DNA of 64,000 nt. Origin: Zoroaster sp. YZ-2022. Lineage: Eukaryota; Echinodermata; Asteroidea; Forcipulatida; Zoroasteridae. Made by a program: the position numbers and the translations under genes. The notes beneath the pieces were generated by a model, which was not told where the DNA came from, ran no database searches, and worked only from the letters and a program-made list of their open reading frames with translations. Location: assembly GCA_029582265.1 (NCBI GenBank), contig CM055823.1, positions 14,582,060-14,646,059 on the forward strand, in the 5' to 3' direction. Below are positions 34,601 to 45,400 of the stretch, piece after piece (within the stretch, counting starts at the first letter, position 1; each line of letters begins with the position of its first letter).

Positions 34601-35104
34601 AATATTGAATCCATGTGATGCTCCAAAGTTGAGAGATGCTCTGCTAGAGCTGCTCAACATACTATAGCCTACATCATGATAAAGATATAAGATAAATATG
34701 ACTGATGTCTACAGAAAACACAAATGCAATCATGTATTAATTATAAGGGAAGAAAGCTGATCACTGAAAAGAGGACGTAAGTTAGGACTAACAATAAATT
34801 TTGAAGGAGATTTAGTTTTGATCACTCAGATTTTTTTCCACAAACAATGTAAATGAAGTCAGGCTGAAAAAAAACTTACTCTGATCTCTTCCCGCGTATG
34901 CTGGCTTGGAGTTGATATCATGTAAATATAGGCCTACATGTCACTCCACTGTACTTCAGGGATATCCTCCGGTGAGGCATCAAGATATTTATCGTCGATG
35001 ACGTACGGATCCGTTTTCAACTCACATGCTGATAATTTTTCCAAGTACCGAGCTTTCGAAGTACCGATCAACTCTTCCGCATATGCAGAGAGTTTTGTGG
35101 ACAT
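31673..35104 (-). pseudogene. SWIM-YqaJ nuclease-PHD gene of the nested element, six exons, broken
   Basis: Exons on the minus strand, all with GT-AG borders and compatible phases: 35104-34880, 34578-34361, 33922-33793, 33587-33266, 32875-32673, 32444-31673 (about 622 residues if unbroken). Exon 1 begins MSTKLSAYAEELIGTSKARY. Exons 2-3 form a SWIM zinc finger (AAHCTCMAG joined to LGEACSHIAALV). Exons 5-6 form a YqaJ/lambda-exonuclease-type core: QRAGRITASIF, WGCDHERTARDAY, GASPDAIL, LVEIKCPF, YYQVQAQLNV, with the acidic residues and Lys of the nuclease site present. The C-terminus is a PHD finger (LWCYCEKPS, CDSKNC, WFHMEC, WYCPHC). Breaks: TAG at 34934-34936 within a six-base TAGGCC excess, TGA at 34429-34431, and one extra base near 33318. 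Probable role in the family: processing DNA ends during transposition, an inference. Confidence 0.87.
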
Positions 35105-35401
35105 AATGCCGCACTTAAACTAGATCTATCTGTATGAATAACGTTAGTCTGAATTAGTCTAAACGCTCAAAATGAATATAAAAATGAATATAATAATCCA
35201 AATAACACGAGAAATGTCATGTAAACACAAAACAGCTGATCGACTTGACACCGGGCGACCCGGACGTAAATAGAGCACCGGCATAGAAAAAGGAAACTGT
35301 ATCATTTCTTTATAAATTTGATCGCACGCGGTGCATGCAGTCGCGACGAGCCCTTTGGTTGACCTCTAACATGGCGTCGTGACTGGTCGTTAGGGGCCTG
35401 G

Positions 35402-35409
35402 TGACGTCA
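35402..35409. promoter_or_regulatory. CRE palindrome in right terminal repeat
   Basis: TGACGTCA 14 bp inside the right end, about 300 bp before the start codon of the YqaJ gene. Mirror of the site at 28537. Confidence 0.45.
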
Positions 35410-35723
35410 ATGCATAAGGTCTATATCTATACATCAACTTGCTGTTTCAATGAATACAAATATTACCCCAACATTCCCAACAAACTACTAATAATTGTAC
35501 ATTTTCACTTGACTTTTTTGACCCAGTCCAGGGGGTGGGGATTTGGTCAATCCTATTAAAGGGATCCATTTTCTAAATTTACATTACTCAACTCCAACAG
35601 TTGTAACGCTATTTACGCTATAGCCTAGGAAAATAAGTGAATTACATTAATTTGCATTGGGCCAGGAAGAGTAACGTTAACTGTTATTACTAGTTATTCA
35701 TTTTTACTGTGATTTTGGCCTAC

Positions 35724-35861
35724 CTCTTCAAGTTCAACGAATTCCGCTGGAATTTGTTCTTCTATAGTGCTGTCGTCATCCGTTACTTCGTCATCTGATT
35801 CTGAGCCACTGTCTGCCAAAATCTCAGCCAAAATGCCATCATTTATGTCCGTTTCCATCAT
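35724..35861 (-). pseudogene. Exon 1 of the piggyBac transposase
   Basis: Two in-frame ATGs (35861, 35858) open an acidic stretch with SGSESDDEVTDDDST, ending LEE before GTAGGC. Acidic N-termini are usual in piggyBac transposases. It lies 270 bp from the right end of the element, on the far side of the nested element from exon 2. Confidence 0.7.
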
Positions 35862-36504
35862 GATTGCAACTAAATTAAACTGACCGTTGTGGAAGCGAGT
35901 GGACGCTAGCACCGGGAACCGCAAAGTGACGCACTTTTCTTTTCATAAACTTGTATACACTTCATTCCTGTCAATAGAGGGCGCCAACCCCCAAAACCAC
36001 TCAAGCATTTTCAGATGGTGATTTAAGTCGCCGTGGTCGTCAAGGGCATGCCGATTCCCGGCACCTTTTAGAGCCCACGGGAAGGAAGCGTATCACAACA
36101 AAGGCTCTTTTTAGAGCCCGTGGGATCGAAAGGGTTAACTGCTCAGCCGTTTCTTAATTGATAAATCATATAATAAATATGAATGTGCCATTACAAAGTT
36201 TTGCAAATGAGGGGTCAGGGGCACTTGGTAGGGGTGGGTGAAAGAGTTTAAGGGAGATACTTGTGTGTTCCCATGGTTACATCTAACAAGAATCCTGCAA
36301 AAGCTGTGCGAGGACTATTCCATAAAATACCAGCTTTGGTGGTCATACATATACAGCCACTTATAAACTTGTTTTACCAATATGAAAGATGACCTGTAAT
36401 ATTTCAGTAATTCTCCCCTTGCCTTCACCAAAACCAAGACTGCTGAAAATCGGTTAGGTTTGAATTTTGCTGCGCAGCTTGCCAAAAATAACATTTATAA
36501 TTAC

Positions 36505-36583
36505 CTGTCTGACACATCTGGTTCAATTCCCCTTTGGACTTGTCCAAAAAAATCACTGATGTATTCCCCATCAATGATGAGTC
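36505..36583 (-). pseudogene. Host-gene exon S (copy in B1)
   Basis: A 79-bp minus-strand segment between ATTTTCAACTTCAG and CAG/GTAATT reads LIIDGEYISDFFGQVQRG then IEPDVSD. The copy at 59357-59432 has the same borders and lacks exactly one codon (Ile of EYIS). Splice sites and frame retained in both copies support a true exon. With P, Q and R it would form one minus-strand gene, with the piggyBac element in the S-P intron. Confidence 0.55.
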
Positions 36584-36847
36584 CTGAAGTTGAAAATAAC
36601 ATTCATTGTAAATTGATTTTCACTGAAACACATTTAACTTTGTACAGTTCAGTGAGGAAATAAATAAACTCACCACTATATACTTACCGAGCAATTGCTT
36701 TGTTTCAAAAGAGATAAAGATTTTGTTCAAGAACAGCTATAACTTTAATCTTTTAAACATTTATAGGGGAAGACGATCAGAGCATACTGATCGCAACGTC
36801 AAGTTGTAACCAACCGGTTCTTTTCAGAACTGTTTACATCACTATGG

Positions 36848-37212
36848 TGTGCTATGGTCAAGCGGTTTTTGTGCATCGGATTTGTATTCTGATGGCTGAG
36901 TCGTCAGAATGTGGGTTCGAATCCCAACCGTGACCGGGGTACTTGTGTCCTTGAGCAAGACACTTTATGATAATTGCTTCTCTCCACCCAGGGGTAAATG
37001 GGTACCTGTTAGCTGTGAGGGCAGAGTTGGTTGTTGTGTTTGATTAGGCATATGCGCTGAAATGGCAGCAATTGAGCTGTACTTTATACTCCTGAGGGAG
37101 CTGAGATGGTTTCAGGAATGATTTATGAGCCCGATGAGCAGGGGTAATGCGCCTTGGGCACCAGTTTGGTGGATACGTGCGCCATATAAGTCCACATTAT
37201 TATTATTATTAT
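36848..37212 (+). repeat. tRNA-derived SINE
   Basis: The head has pol III boxes: TGGTCAAGCGGTT (box A, 36855) and GGTTCGAATCC (box B, 36913). The body has CTTGAGCAAGACACTTTA and CCACCCAGGGGTAAATGGGT, a phrase widespread in animal SINEs. The tail is TGCGCCATATAAGTCC followed by (ATT)n, L2-like. The inverted B2 copy is at 58711-59092, so insertion predates the duplication. Confidence 0.8.
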
Positions 37213-37354
37213 TCAAAAGAGAATTTCTACATGGTGTCACCGCAAACAGTCATGATCAATGCATACTCAACTGCATGCATATACATCCATCATGGGAACA
37301 ATTCCTGGTAAAAAAAAAACAGGTGTTGCTAAACTTGGGTAGAAATAGAAACTA

Positions 37355-37796
37355 GAATGTCGTATCTGGCCGCCACTATTTTTCATTAAATATAACCAAT
37401 AATGTAATCTTACCTACCTGGTAAGGTGGAGAACATATGGATGATGATGGACATATACTTCAAATTATTCCAGGATATTTATTTCATGAAAAATCAGTCA
37501 TTTTTGGTATACGATGACTTCCTCAGTCATGTCAGTCTGATCTTGTAAACTCCACAATTAGTGACCAACACAGTCATTGTGCAAGCGTAGTGGCAACTAT
37601 AATAGGATCCTTCTATTTTCTGAAGGGGAGGATTTAGAAGGGAAATCAAGTCCGAAAACCATCATAAAAGTGGATTTTAAAGATAGTTTTCGCTTTCTGT
37701 ACCACCAAAAATCGATAGAATGATTTTTAACTGGTTTAGTGGTTGCAAAATAAATCCAAAAAAGCCCTTAAAAAGTGGCGGCCGGATACGACATTC
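37355..37796. mobile_element. MITE-like element with GAATGTCGTATC ends
   Basis: GAATGTCGTATCTGGCCGCC at the left is mirrored by GGCGGCCGGATACGACATTC at the right, a ~24-bp imperfect inverted repeat around 442 bp. No coding capacity and no clear target duplication. Also present in B2 (58047-58507). Confidence 0.6.
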
Positions 37797-38725
37797 TTTC
37801 CGTAAAACAAAACCAAATTGTTGTGTCACAGTCAAGGTAGATTTTGCTAAAAACCTAGCTTAAAACCGGTACGAGTAATAGCGGTTGTACAGAGTGATCA
37901 AAGCATTTATGCTCAGTGTAACGTTAATCTTAAAATTATTCAGTACTCACAAATGAATGGTTCAAACAAGTCTGTATTCCAGATCCGGATATCCAAACTA
38001 AACTATGAAATCGAATATTGATCATTGTTGATGTTTGTTTACCGGTGGTACACATGAAGCGCCCTCTTTCGTCAGCTTAGGACTGCATGCAATGTATGTA
38101 GTACATGCAGTACATAACTTAAAGGGACAGTATCGTCACGATCAACAGGGCATGGAATCAGAGTACTTGTTTTAGATTAACTTAGCGACTGAAAATAATA
38201 CCCGAAATAAGGTCGTGACCGTTGCTGCTGAATAAATGAGTCAGTAATGTTCTAGCCTTGATCAAGGCGCGTCAGAACGGTTTGGTCTCATAATATTATT
38301 TTGCCCCGCAATTTAGCTATCCAAACTCCAGCGCGCATATTCACACAATACATACATATACATGTACATGGATCCATGCATACTGTATACAAGTCATGTA
38401 TGTGTACATGTACATGTATGTATACATGTACATGTATATATTGTAACGATTCGGGTAGCTATGAGATAAATAAACTAACTAAAACCCTCGTCGTCATCCA
38501 GGAAATCTCAGGGGAAGGTGTTTAATAATTGGTTTCTATAGACAAGCAGACATGATAAAACGGACACTTTCAGTCGAAAGGTTGACTTTAACCGTTAAGG
38601 AAATTCACGAACTGTGTATTTTATTTACCAATCTCAATAATCACAAAATATACATAGCGCCCTCTCTTGATTAGACAATTAATTATATATAAACTCCAAT
38701 CAGCTTACTGCACGCACGCACTGCT

Positions 38726-40375
38726 CTGCTGTATGGAACGCTACAGCTGCCTTCGGTGCCCATATCGCTTCATTCGGCCGATTCACCATTTCATTCGGCC
38801 GATTCACCATTTCATTCTGCTATATCACCATTTCATTCGGCTACTCATCATTTCATTTGCCCAATCATCATTTCATTCGGCTAGTCTTCATTTCGTTCGC
38901 CTTTTCGTCATTTCATTCGGCTAGTCGTCATTTCATTCGGCCATTCACCATTTCATTTGCCCAATCATCATTTCATTCGGCTAGTCATCATTTCATTCGG
39001 CTATTCACCATTTCATTTGCCCAATCATCATTTCATTCGGCTAGTCTTCATTTCGTTCGGCTTTTCATCATTCATTCGGCTAGTCATCATTTCATTCGAC
39101 TATTCACCATTTCATTTGCACCAGATCAAGCTAGCCGCGGATTCAACCGCGGATTCAGCTGCAGGTTTTCTCACGTCGGGTCAGTTTAAAAACTGGATAG
39201 GTGTAAATTTAAAACCCACGATCAGGTTGGTCCAGTGCGTGTGAATACTGCACTCAATACGGTACGTTTCCACACGGCCGGGCGCAGGCGAAATGAAATG
39301 ATGATTGCGCCCAGCCTCTGTTGTTAAAAGCGTAATCTTATAACGCCAAAACCACGATATGCCCTAAGGTGAAATGTCATCTCCATAATTCGTTAACAAA
39401 AATTAACAAAAATTAACATTATAGGGGGCACAAATTGTTTTAACTTTTGATGAGTTGGTCACAAATACTCTGCATTGTGTAACTATACACGGCATACCGG
39501 CGATAATGGTACATATTCTAGCGTCACTTTAATTATGACCAACTCGTCAAAAGTTAAAACAATTTGTGCCCCCTTTAATGTTAATTTTTGTTAATTTTTG
39601 TTAATGAATTATAAAGATGACATTTCAACTTAGGGCATATCGTGGTTTAGGCGTTATAAGATTACGCTTTTAACGACAGAGGCTGGGCGCAATCATCATT
39701 TCATTTCGCCTGCGCCCGGCCGTGTGGAAACGTACCGTATTGAGTGCAGTATTCACACGCACTGGACCAACCTGATCGTGGGTTTTAAATTTACATCTAT
39801 CCAGTTTTTAAACTGACCCGACGTGAGAAAACCTGCAGCTGAATCCGCGGTTGAATCCGCGGCTAGCTTGATCTTGGTGGCAAATGAAATGGTGAATAGC
39901 CGAATGAAATGATGACTAGCCGAATGAAATGATGAAAAGCCGAACAAAATGAAGACTAGCCGAATGAAATGATGATTGGGCAAATGAAATGGTGAATAGC
40001 CGAATGAAATGAAGACTAGCCGAATGAAATGATGATTGGGCAAATGAAATGGTGAATGGCCGAATGAAATGACGACTAGCCGAATGAAATGACGAAAAGG
40101 CGAACGAAATGATGATTGGGCAAATGAAATGGTGAATGGCCGAATGAAATGACGACTAGCCGAATGAAATGACGAAAAGGCGAACGAAATGAAGACTAGC
40201 CGAATGAAATGATGATTGGGCAAATGAAATGATGAGTAGCCGAATGAAATGGTGATATAGCAGAATGAAATGGTGAATCGGCCGAATGAAATGGTGAATC
40301 GGCCGAATGAAATGGTGAATCGGCCGAATGAAGCGATATGGGCACCGAAGGCAGCTGTAGCGTTCCATACTGCTG
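38726..40375. mobile_element. Foldback (TU/FB-like) element with minisatellite arms
   Basis: The element proper is 38732-40369. Left arm 38732-39461 and right arm 39536-40369 are inverted copies around a 74-bp centre. The tips are TATGGAACGCTACAGCTGCC and its inverse. Each arm has an outer block of ~18-23 copies of a 20-bp repeat (CATTTCATTCGGCTAGTCAT type) and an inner unique block. CTGCTG flanks both sides (38726-38731, 40370-40375); counting the next two bases, an 8-bp CTGCTGTA duplication is also possible. B2 has the empty site at 57190-57195. The design, long inverted ends made of short tandem repeats with no gene, matches Drosophila FB and the sea urchin TU family. Confidence 0.85.
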
Positions 40376-42409
40376 TACTACTACAAGCGGTTGGTAGCCG
40401 TGGTCGCTATAATAAGCACAATCTGTGCGTTTAATAAAGTGTAAGAAACGCTATAGAATGCATTATTTGTGTGTCTGTGTGTTTCTTTATCTCTCTGCTG
40501 CGCTGAGAATCTTGGAATAAAGTATTTCGTGTAGTCATCGGTGACAGGCTCTGTTGGAAATGAGCCAGCATCTTGGAGTCTTTAAATCTTTAGGTCTTGA
40601 AACAGCGAGCTCCGTTGGGAAAAACCGAGCCCAGAACTCACTCTTCAACGCTTTATATAGTCTGGTTGCGTATGTGCTGCACGCAGATTACCTAAAACAG
40701 CAAGCTGATTGGTTCTACATTAAAACAATAAACCAATTAGCGTTAACTTCTACGGTAGCTTGCGCGTTTTGACAATGTGCGCGCACGCTAATCCACTGTT
40801 ACATTGCATGCAGAATCGATCGGAATAAACTTTATACATGTAGGCCTACATACATCGCTGTTTATTAAATTTATATAAAATAGAGGCAAAGTGAACGATT
40901 TTATGATTGGCGGCTGTAAAAAAAAAGTAATCATTGTGAATCAACAGTACAATTATAATTTGGAAACTGCCTAAGAAAAATTGGCACAGGTTTTAAGCAG
41001 AAAGGCGGTTTTCGTCACACTATTGTACACTGTATAATACTATACGTGTATTATGTACATACAGTGACCATTCGTCGTCGCGCCTTGATGTTTCTACACG
41101 TCATATGCCAACATTTAAGGCGGAGCTCATTAATGCTAATATAGCTAATATTAGTTCATTCAAAAACTAAAGACGTATTCTCATTGATTACTGGTTGGCC
41201 GAGCAACTGTTGCCATGCTTGCTGTTCGCGATACATGATTGTACTGTACATGTACAACTAGCTAGTGTACATATCCGCCCATGGCATGCCCAGTGCACAT
41301 TGTATAACAGTGTCTTGATGATAGCCACTTTTGCGTCGTGTGAGTGTTGTGCGTATGTGCGTACATTATGGTACTAAGCGCGCGTGTACTTCTATCAGCC
41401 AATGATCGCTGGAGATATTCCGCGCGTACACACATCAACTGCAAAAATCCGCCTCAGAACGCGACGCACTATCGCTGCCCTTTCGCACACAGAGGTCTAA
41501 CAACATGTGCCCTCAACAGCTCATGCACGGTGCGAATACTAGAGACAGAGTCCATTGGGCTACGTGTGTTTGTGCAGTGCATTGTGTTGTGCTGTGTGTG
41601 TGTGTGGGATCAAATGGGGGTCAAAGCTAAGGAAATGAACCGCCCACATCTTGCATAAGCTGTACAGTGTACATGTACGTGTCTGGGCACGGGAGACAGC
41701 GCATCGTGTTGGGCTAGCAATATAGGTACGGGCCGGGGTGTGAATACCGTGGTGGTAAGTGCGCACTACGACAACAGCCTTGATCAAGGCTAGTAATGTT
41801 CAGTCACTGTGTTCATCTTAAACTAGGACTCCGATTCCATGCACTGTTGAAAGTCTGCTCTGATGGTGACGATATTGTCCCTTTAACGTGCATGTTTGAT
41901 GGGCTGACACACAGTGTGCCAGGGTGAAACCAATGTATGCCAAAAGGAGTTATTTGTGCATGTGCCAGATTTTAATTATTTTACATTTTTTTAAGGTTGC
42001 TAAGACCCCTACGACTATTTTATAAACAAATTAAACTCCAATTAATATTTAATAACTGTAGAAGCGCCTTACAATCTCAAAAAGAAAAAAAAACTTTTCA
42101 AATTGCCATTGTGTTTTTTTTATACAGAATCTATCGTCGTGTCAATTGAAGTAACCTCAGTGTATGGTCTATATTTTATCACAATTATTGTATAAAAAGA
42201 TACTTGCACTAAGAAGTCAAGCACCCCATCAGGTCATGATATTGGGCCATTTTTATACACTCCTTCAAATGTATATACTTATATGGACCTCAAGTCTTAC
42301 TTTTCCATAAACATTTCGGGCATGCAAAATAAGCATAATGACCTCGGCATGCTGAGGTCATTCGCCGGCAAATAAATTTGGTCACTATTTTATTTTGTGC
42401 ATGGGTGCA

Positions 42410-45400
42410 CCATTATACCAGGCAAGTGTAATATAAATTATACCAACGCTTCAGTTGACTGAACCTCGTCACATTTACGTAATTAACCTTCTGTATAATT
42501 TGTATTCTACATCTACAGTTTTAACACATAGTTATAGTATTAAATTAAATATACCTTCATCGTTATTTACGTCATGTGTCAATACGGTAATTTTATGTTT
42601 TTTATTTTATTTTATTTTATTTTTTTGGGGGCCTATTTACCCATGAAACAAAAACATTAATGAACCGACAAAATTTGTGCAGTCATTAAAAGGCAATTAT
42701 ATGCATATCACACACAAATGAAATGAGAGTGGGCCTCTAAAATCTCTCACTTATAATACCCAAAGTTGAACACCTCAGTCCACAACATTCAACGAGGGGA
42801 GGGGTGTACTTATTTTGTTGGCATTGTTTGGTTTGATCAGGAAGTTCTTATACATTATTTGTTTTTGTGTTTGATGGATTGTATGATGCCATTCGTCATC
42901 CATAATTTTAATCTTCTATTAAGACTGATATTTTAATCTGGGAAATCATAAAGGTGATTTCAAAATTCACCCACAGTAAAACAAAAATCACACGTCCAAA
43001 AGTTCACGCCCTCTGTCGCTGTAGCGATCCAAAACTTGGCCACAGGACAGAATACTTATGCCAACGTGGGTGAAACCATATACAGAATACAGGAAAGATT
43101 TATCCAAAACAAATAATACGATCTAGTCTAAAATAGTCATTGCTTAATTAAATTGATTTCAGCATATTTTGTGAAGTGTTTGAAGTCCATCTCTTTTAAA
43201 ATACAAAATTACTGAGACTTCAAATCAGTATGTTTCTTTAGGTCTATACAAAATAATGTCATGGTTCAGACTTTCAAATAAAGTTCAAATTACCCGGGGT
43301 TATTAAAATTCGGCCATTTCTATTCAATTTACTAAGGTTGCAAATTGTTTTCAAAGTTTCAAGTACAACAAATTACAGAATTCAAACTTTCGGTTTTCGA
43401 ATACATCTCTTGTCCTGGTTGCAGCTCTTATATAAGTCGCCGCTTTTTTCCAACCAATTTGCTGTTTGGGGGAAAATATAGCCTAAAAAAGGCCTAATGA
43501 GCTGCAGGCGGAAAGATTTTTCACAGTTTTTGACCAATCACTAATATTTCACCAAACAATGCTTTCAGGAAAATCTAAGAACATTGAAATAAATAACCAT
43601 ATTAGTTGGCTTTAATGATTTTTGTTTTAACTCTATACTTTGTTTTCCCATCTTAGATATCTTCTGGTCTATAGGATCTCCCCCAGGATTTTTCATGTGT
43701 TACCAAACAATATTTGAGCGACGTTTGAGATCAGATCCAGTACTTAGTTGTACATTACCACAGCCAGCAGCTGTCATGTCCCCATGTGTTAAATAAATTG
43801 TTATTGCGTCACCATTTAAAGTTTACAATAGTAGCTTTACTGAGTTTCGATCCAGGGTTATTTGCAGTGAAACTATCGACTTAATTAACTACTAAACTAT
43901 TCGACTACGCTATCAAACCGTGTTGGTATTAGGAGTTGAATTTTAAACTACTTAAATTATTGCGCTTGCCGAATTATATCCCGTTTCAATGTGCCTGTAA
44001 CGAAACCAGACGCTCATAATTATACATTTTGCTATAGGCTCCGGTCATGGCCTAAAGAGGGCGCTACTAATGTAACGGTAATACCACTTTAACAGTGGCG
44101 TAGCCAGAATTTTTGGATTTGGGGGAAAACATGTGGAAGACAGCCCTGGGTCTGCATAAGACATGGCAGTCATTGAGTTATAGCATTCTTTGGCAAGATT
44201 TTTTTTCAGTATTTTACCCATATTCTTTTTAATAAAATATTTTCTGAAAAATGAGTGAAAAGGACTATTTCACTATTTGCACTATTTCTTCTCTTGAAAA
44301 AGTATTATGCATTTGAATATTTTTTTATTTTTAGGACATGCACATTTTTAAAAACAGCAAGGGGTATCCCTTGTCTCACGCAGTGTTTATGGGTACCCCC
44401 TCGTTGAGTGACGTTTGAGATCCAGTACATTATGCAAACAAAATGTCAATCAGTGGCGCACCCAAGGGGGGGGGCTCCGGGGGCTCGAGCCCCCCCACCC
44501 CAAGGGCCCGCTGATGTTTTATTATTATTTTTTTAAAGAAGGGGCCGGGAAAGAGAGCAAAATCTGAGCCCAAGTCTTGTCTACAGAGGAGTTCGGCAAG
44601 GAGTAGGGCAGTGGTACAAGTGATGGGGACTCAGGAGACTCAAGCTCCCCTCCAAAAGTTTTCCATTTATTCCACTCACTATTATATTTTACGGCGTTGC
44701 GTATGCATGTGCATGTAAGCTTGAAGGGCCACCAGTATATATAACAAGCATTTTTAGACATTCTCCCCCCCCCCTGCCATGGTGCACCCTGATCAGGAGC
44801 AGCTTTACTTAATTTTATTTTCATTTTCTGTTGTCCGTTTCTCTTGTTGAGGTCGTCGACTGTCGTTGAGGTTACTCGTAAATGTTTTTAAAAATTTAAA
44901 CACGCCCGCATTATAATCAACTCCTTTCCAGTTTGTACACACAATGGCCCAGGATCGGGTTTTAATTTGCAAAGATTATGCGACACTGTTTTAGCAAACA
45001 CCGATTGGATAATATTGGGATTTGGTTTTGCCGCCAAATTCGTGTTTGAGAAAATTTAGCTCCGCCCGGAATGATCACAAACTTTACGTCCGCGCAATAA
45101 AAAAATATTTAAATATAGAAATCTTGCAGACGAAACAATTAGCTCAAGTTCTTTACATCAAGAGGAGGAAATTATATGGAAGGTAAAACCCTACGAGTCT
45201 GAATCATGTCATAATGTCTTCTTTTTATGACTAGAAACCACCAGGAAACATTTAACATGTGCCGTAGGTTCACTGACGAGCACGATTAGGGACATGGCTA
45301 CAGCCGTGCCAGCGGTTATGGTTTGGGTCCGCCATGTCTCTCCCCCATATTGGATTTCCAAAAAAAAAAAAATTTTTTGCCCCCCCCCCCCCCCCCCCAA

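Larger units (their letters stand above)
28522..35423 (+). mobile_element. ISL2EU-like two-gene DNA transposon, nested
   Basis: Inverted ends TAGACCTTATGCAT..TGACGTCA occur at 28522 and, inverted, at 35423, flanked by TA on both sides (TA or AT is the 2-bp duplication; the TATA context hides which). Between them lie two convergent genes: a THAP/DDE transposase on the plus strand and a SWIM-YqaJ-PHD protein on the minus strand. From memory, Repbase's ISL2EU superfamily, related to PIF/Harbinger, combines exactly a THAP-type DDE transposase with a YqaJ-type nuclease and makes 2-bp duplications. The assignment is therefore good, though I could not compare sequences. Confidence 0.85.
28174..35723 (-). 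other. Intron of the piggyBac gene holding the nested element
   Basis: Donor GTAGGC at 35723 and acceptor TTGCAG at 28175 define it. Without the 6.9-kb insertion the intron would be about 650 bp. Confidence 0.75.
26575..35861 (-). pseudogene. piggyBac transposase, two exons, decayed
   Basis: Exon 1 (35861-35724) encodes an acidic N-terminus (METDINDGILAEILADSGSE..) and ends EE/GTAGGC. Exon 2 starts at 28174 after a good acceptor (TTTTTCTGTTGCAG), with phase 0 kept. It holds, in order, FKLYFCQLVWDMLVDETNR, WHPTNIPEMMAFVALLIAMG, NLSPNESMLKFKGRL, VIYCDTHYTSPALLAKL, NKNMGGTDLADQC and a C-terminal Cys-rich ribbon (CIVCSNRK..CKQCTQP), all hallmarks of the piggyBac DDE family. The second and third catalytic Asp are present; the first (normally DES) is Asn at 27598-27600. 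Frameshifts lie near 28080-27960, 27575-27540 (also giving a TAA at 27547-27549), 27360 and 26886. The intron contains the whole 28522-35423 element. Inactive as it stands. Confidence 0.9.
25995..36134 (-). mobile_element. piggyBac-type transposon carrying a nested element
   Basis: The 10.1-kb segment is absent from B2, where flanks GATGATCGTCCACG and CTGCTCAGCC meet at one TTAA. The ends are CCCTTTCATTACC on the left and, inverted, CCCTTTCGATCCC on the right, giving a short perfect inverted repeat (CCCTTTC), as usual for piggyBac. Without the nested 6.9-kb element it is about 3.2 kb, a normal length. The right subterminal region has two copies of TTTTAGAGCCC[A/G][C/T]GGGA (36066, 36107). It carries a broken transposase gene on the minus strand and lies in an intron of the host gene between exons S and P. 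Confidence 0.92.
36139..42404 (+). repeat. Duplicated block B1, right part
   Basis: Matches 54612-59816 in reverse orientation. The main differences are the foldback element (only here, 38732-40369) and a ~660-bp segment present only in B2 (about 55450-56115, opposite 41490). Smaller indels and a few percent substitutions are scattered along it. The block ends at GTGCA 42405-42409, where arm A' starts. Confidence 0.85.

Noticed and set aside
25995..36134. A single 10-kb piggyBac element with THAP and YqaJ genes as its own cargo
   Set aside because: The two genes are enclosed by their own inverted ends with CRE sites and a TA flank, and they lie within the piggyBac intron; nesting is simpler.
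38755..39120. CRISPR array
   Set aside because: Short repeats without distinct spacers; a minisatellite in a eukaryotic foldback element.
38667..40368. Long repetitive frames (HHFIRLVIISFG type) in the foldback element
   Set aside because: They are read-through of a 20-bp tandem repeat (60 bp gives 20 residues in each frame) and occur on both arms in mirror image; no start context or domain.
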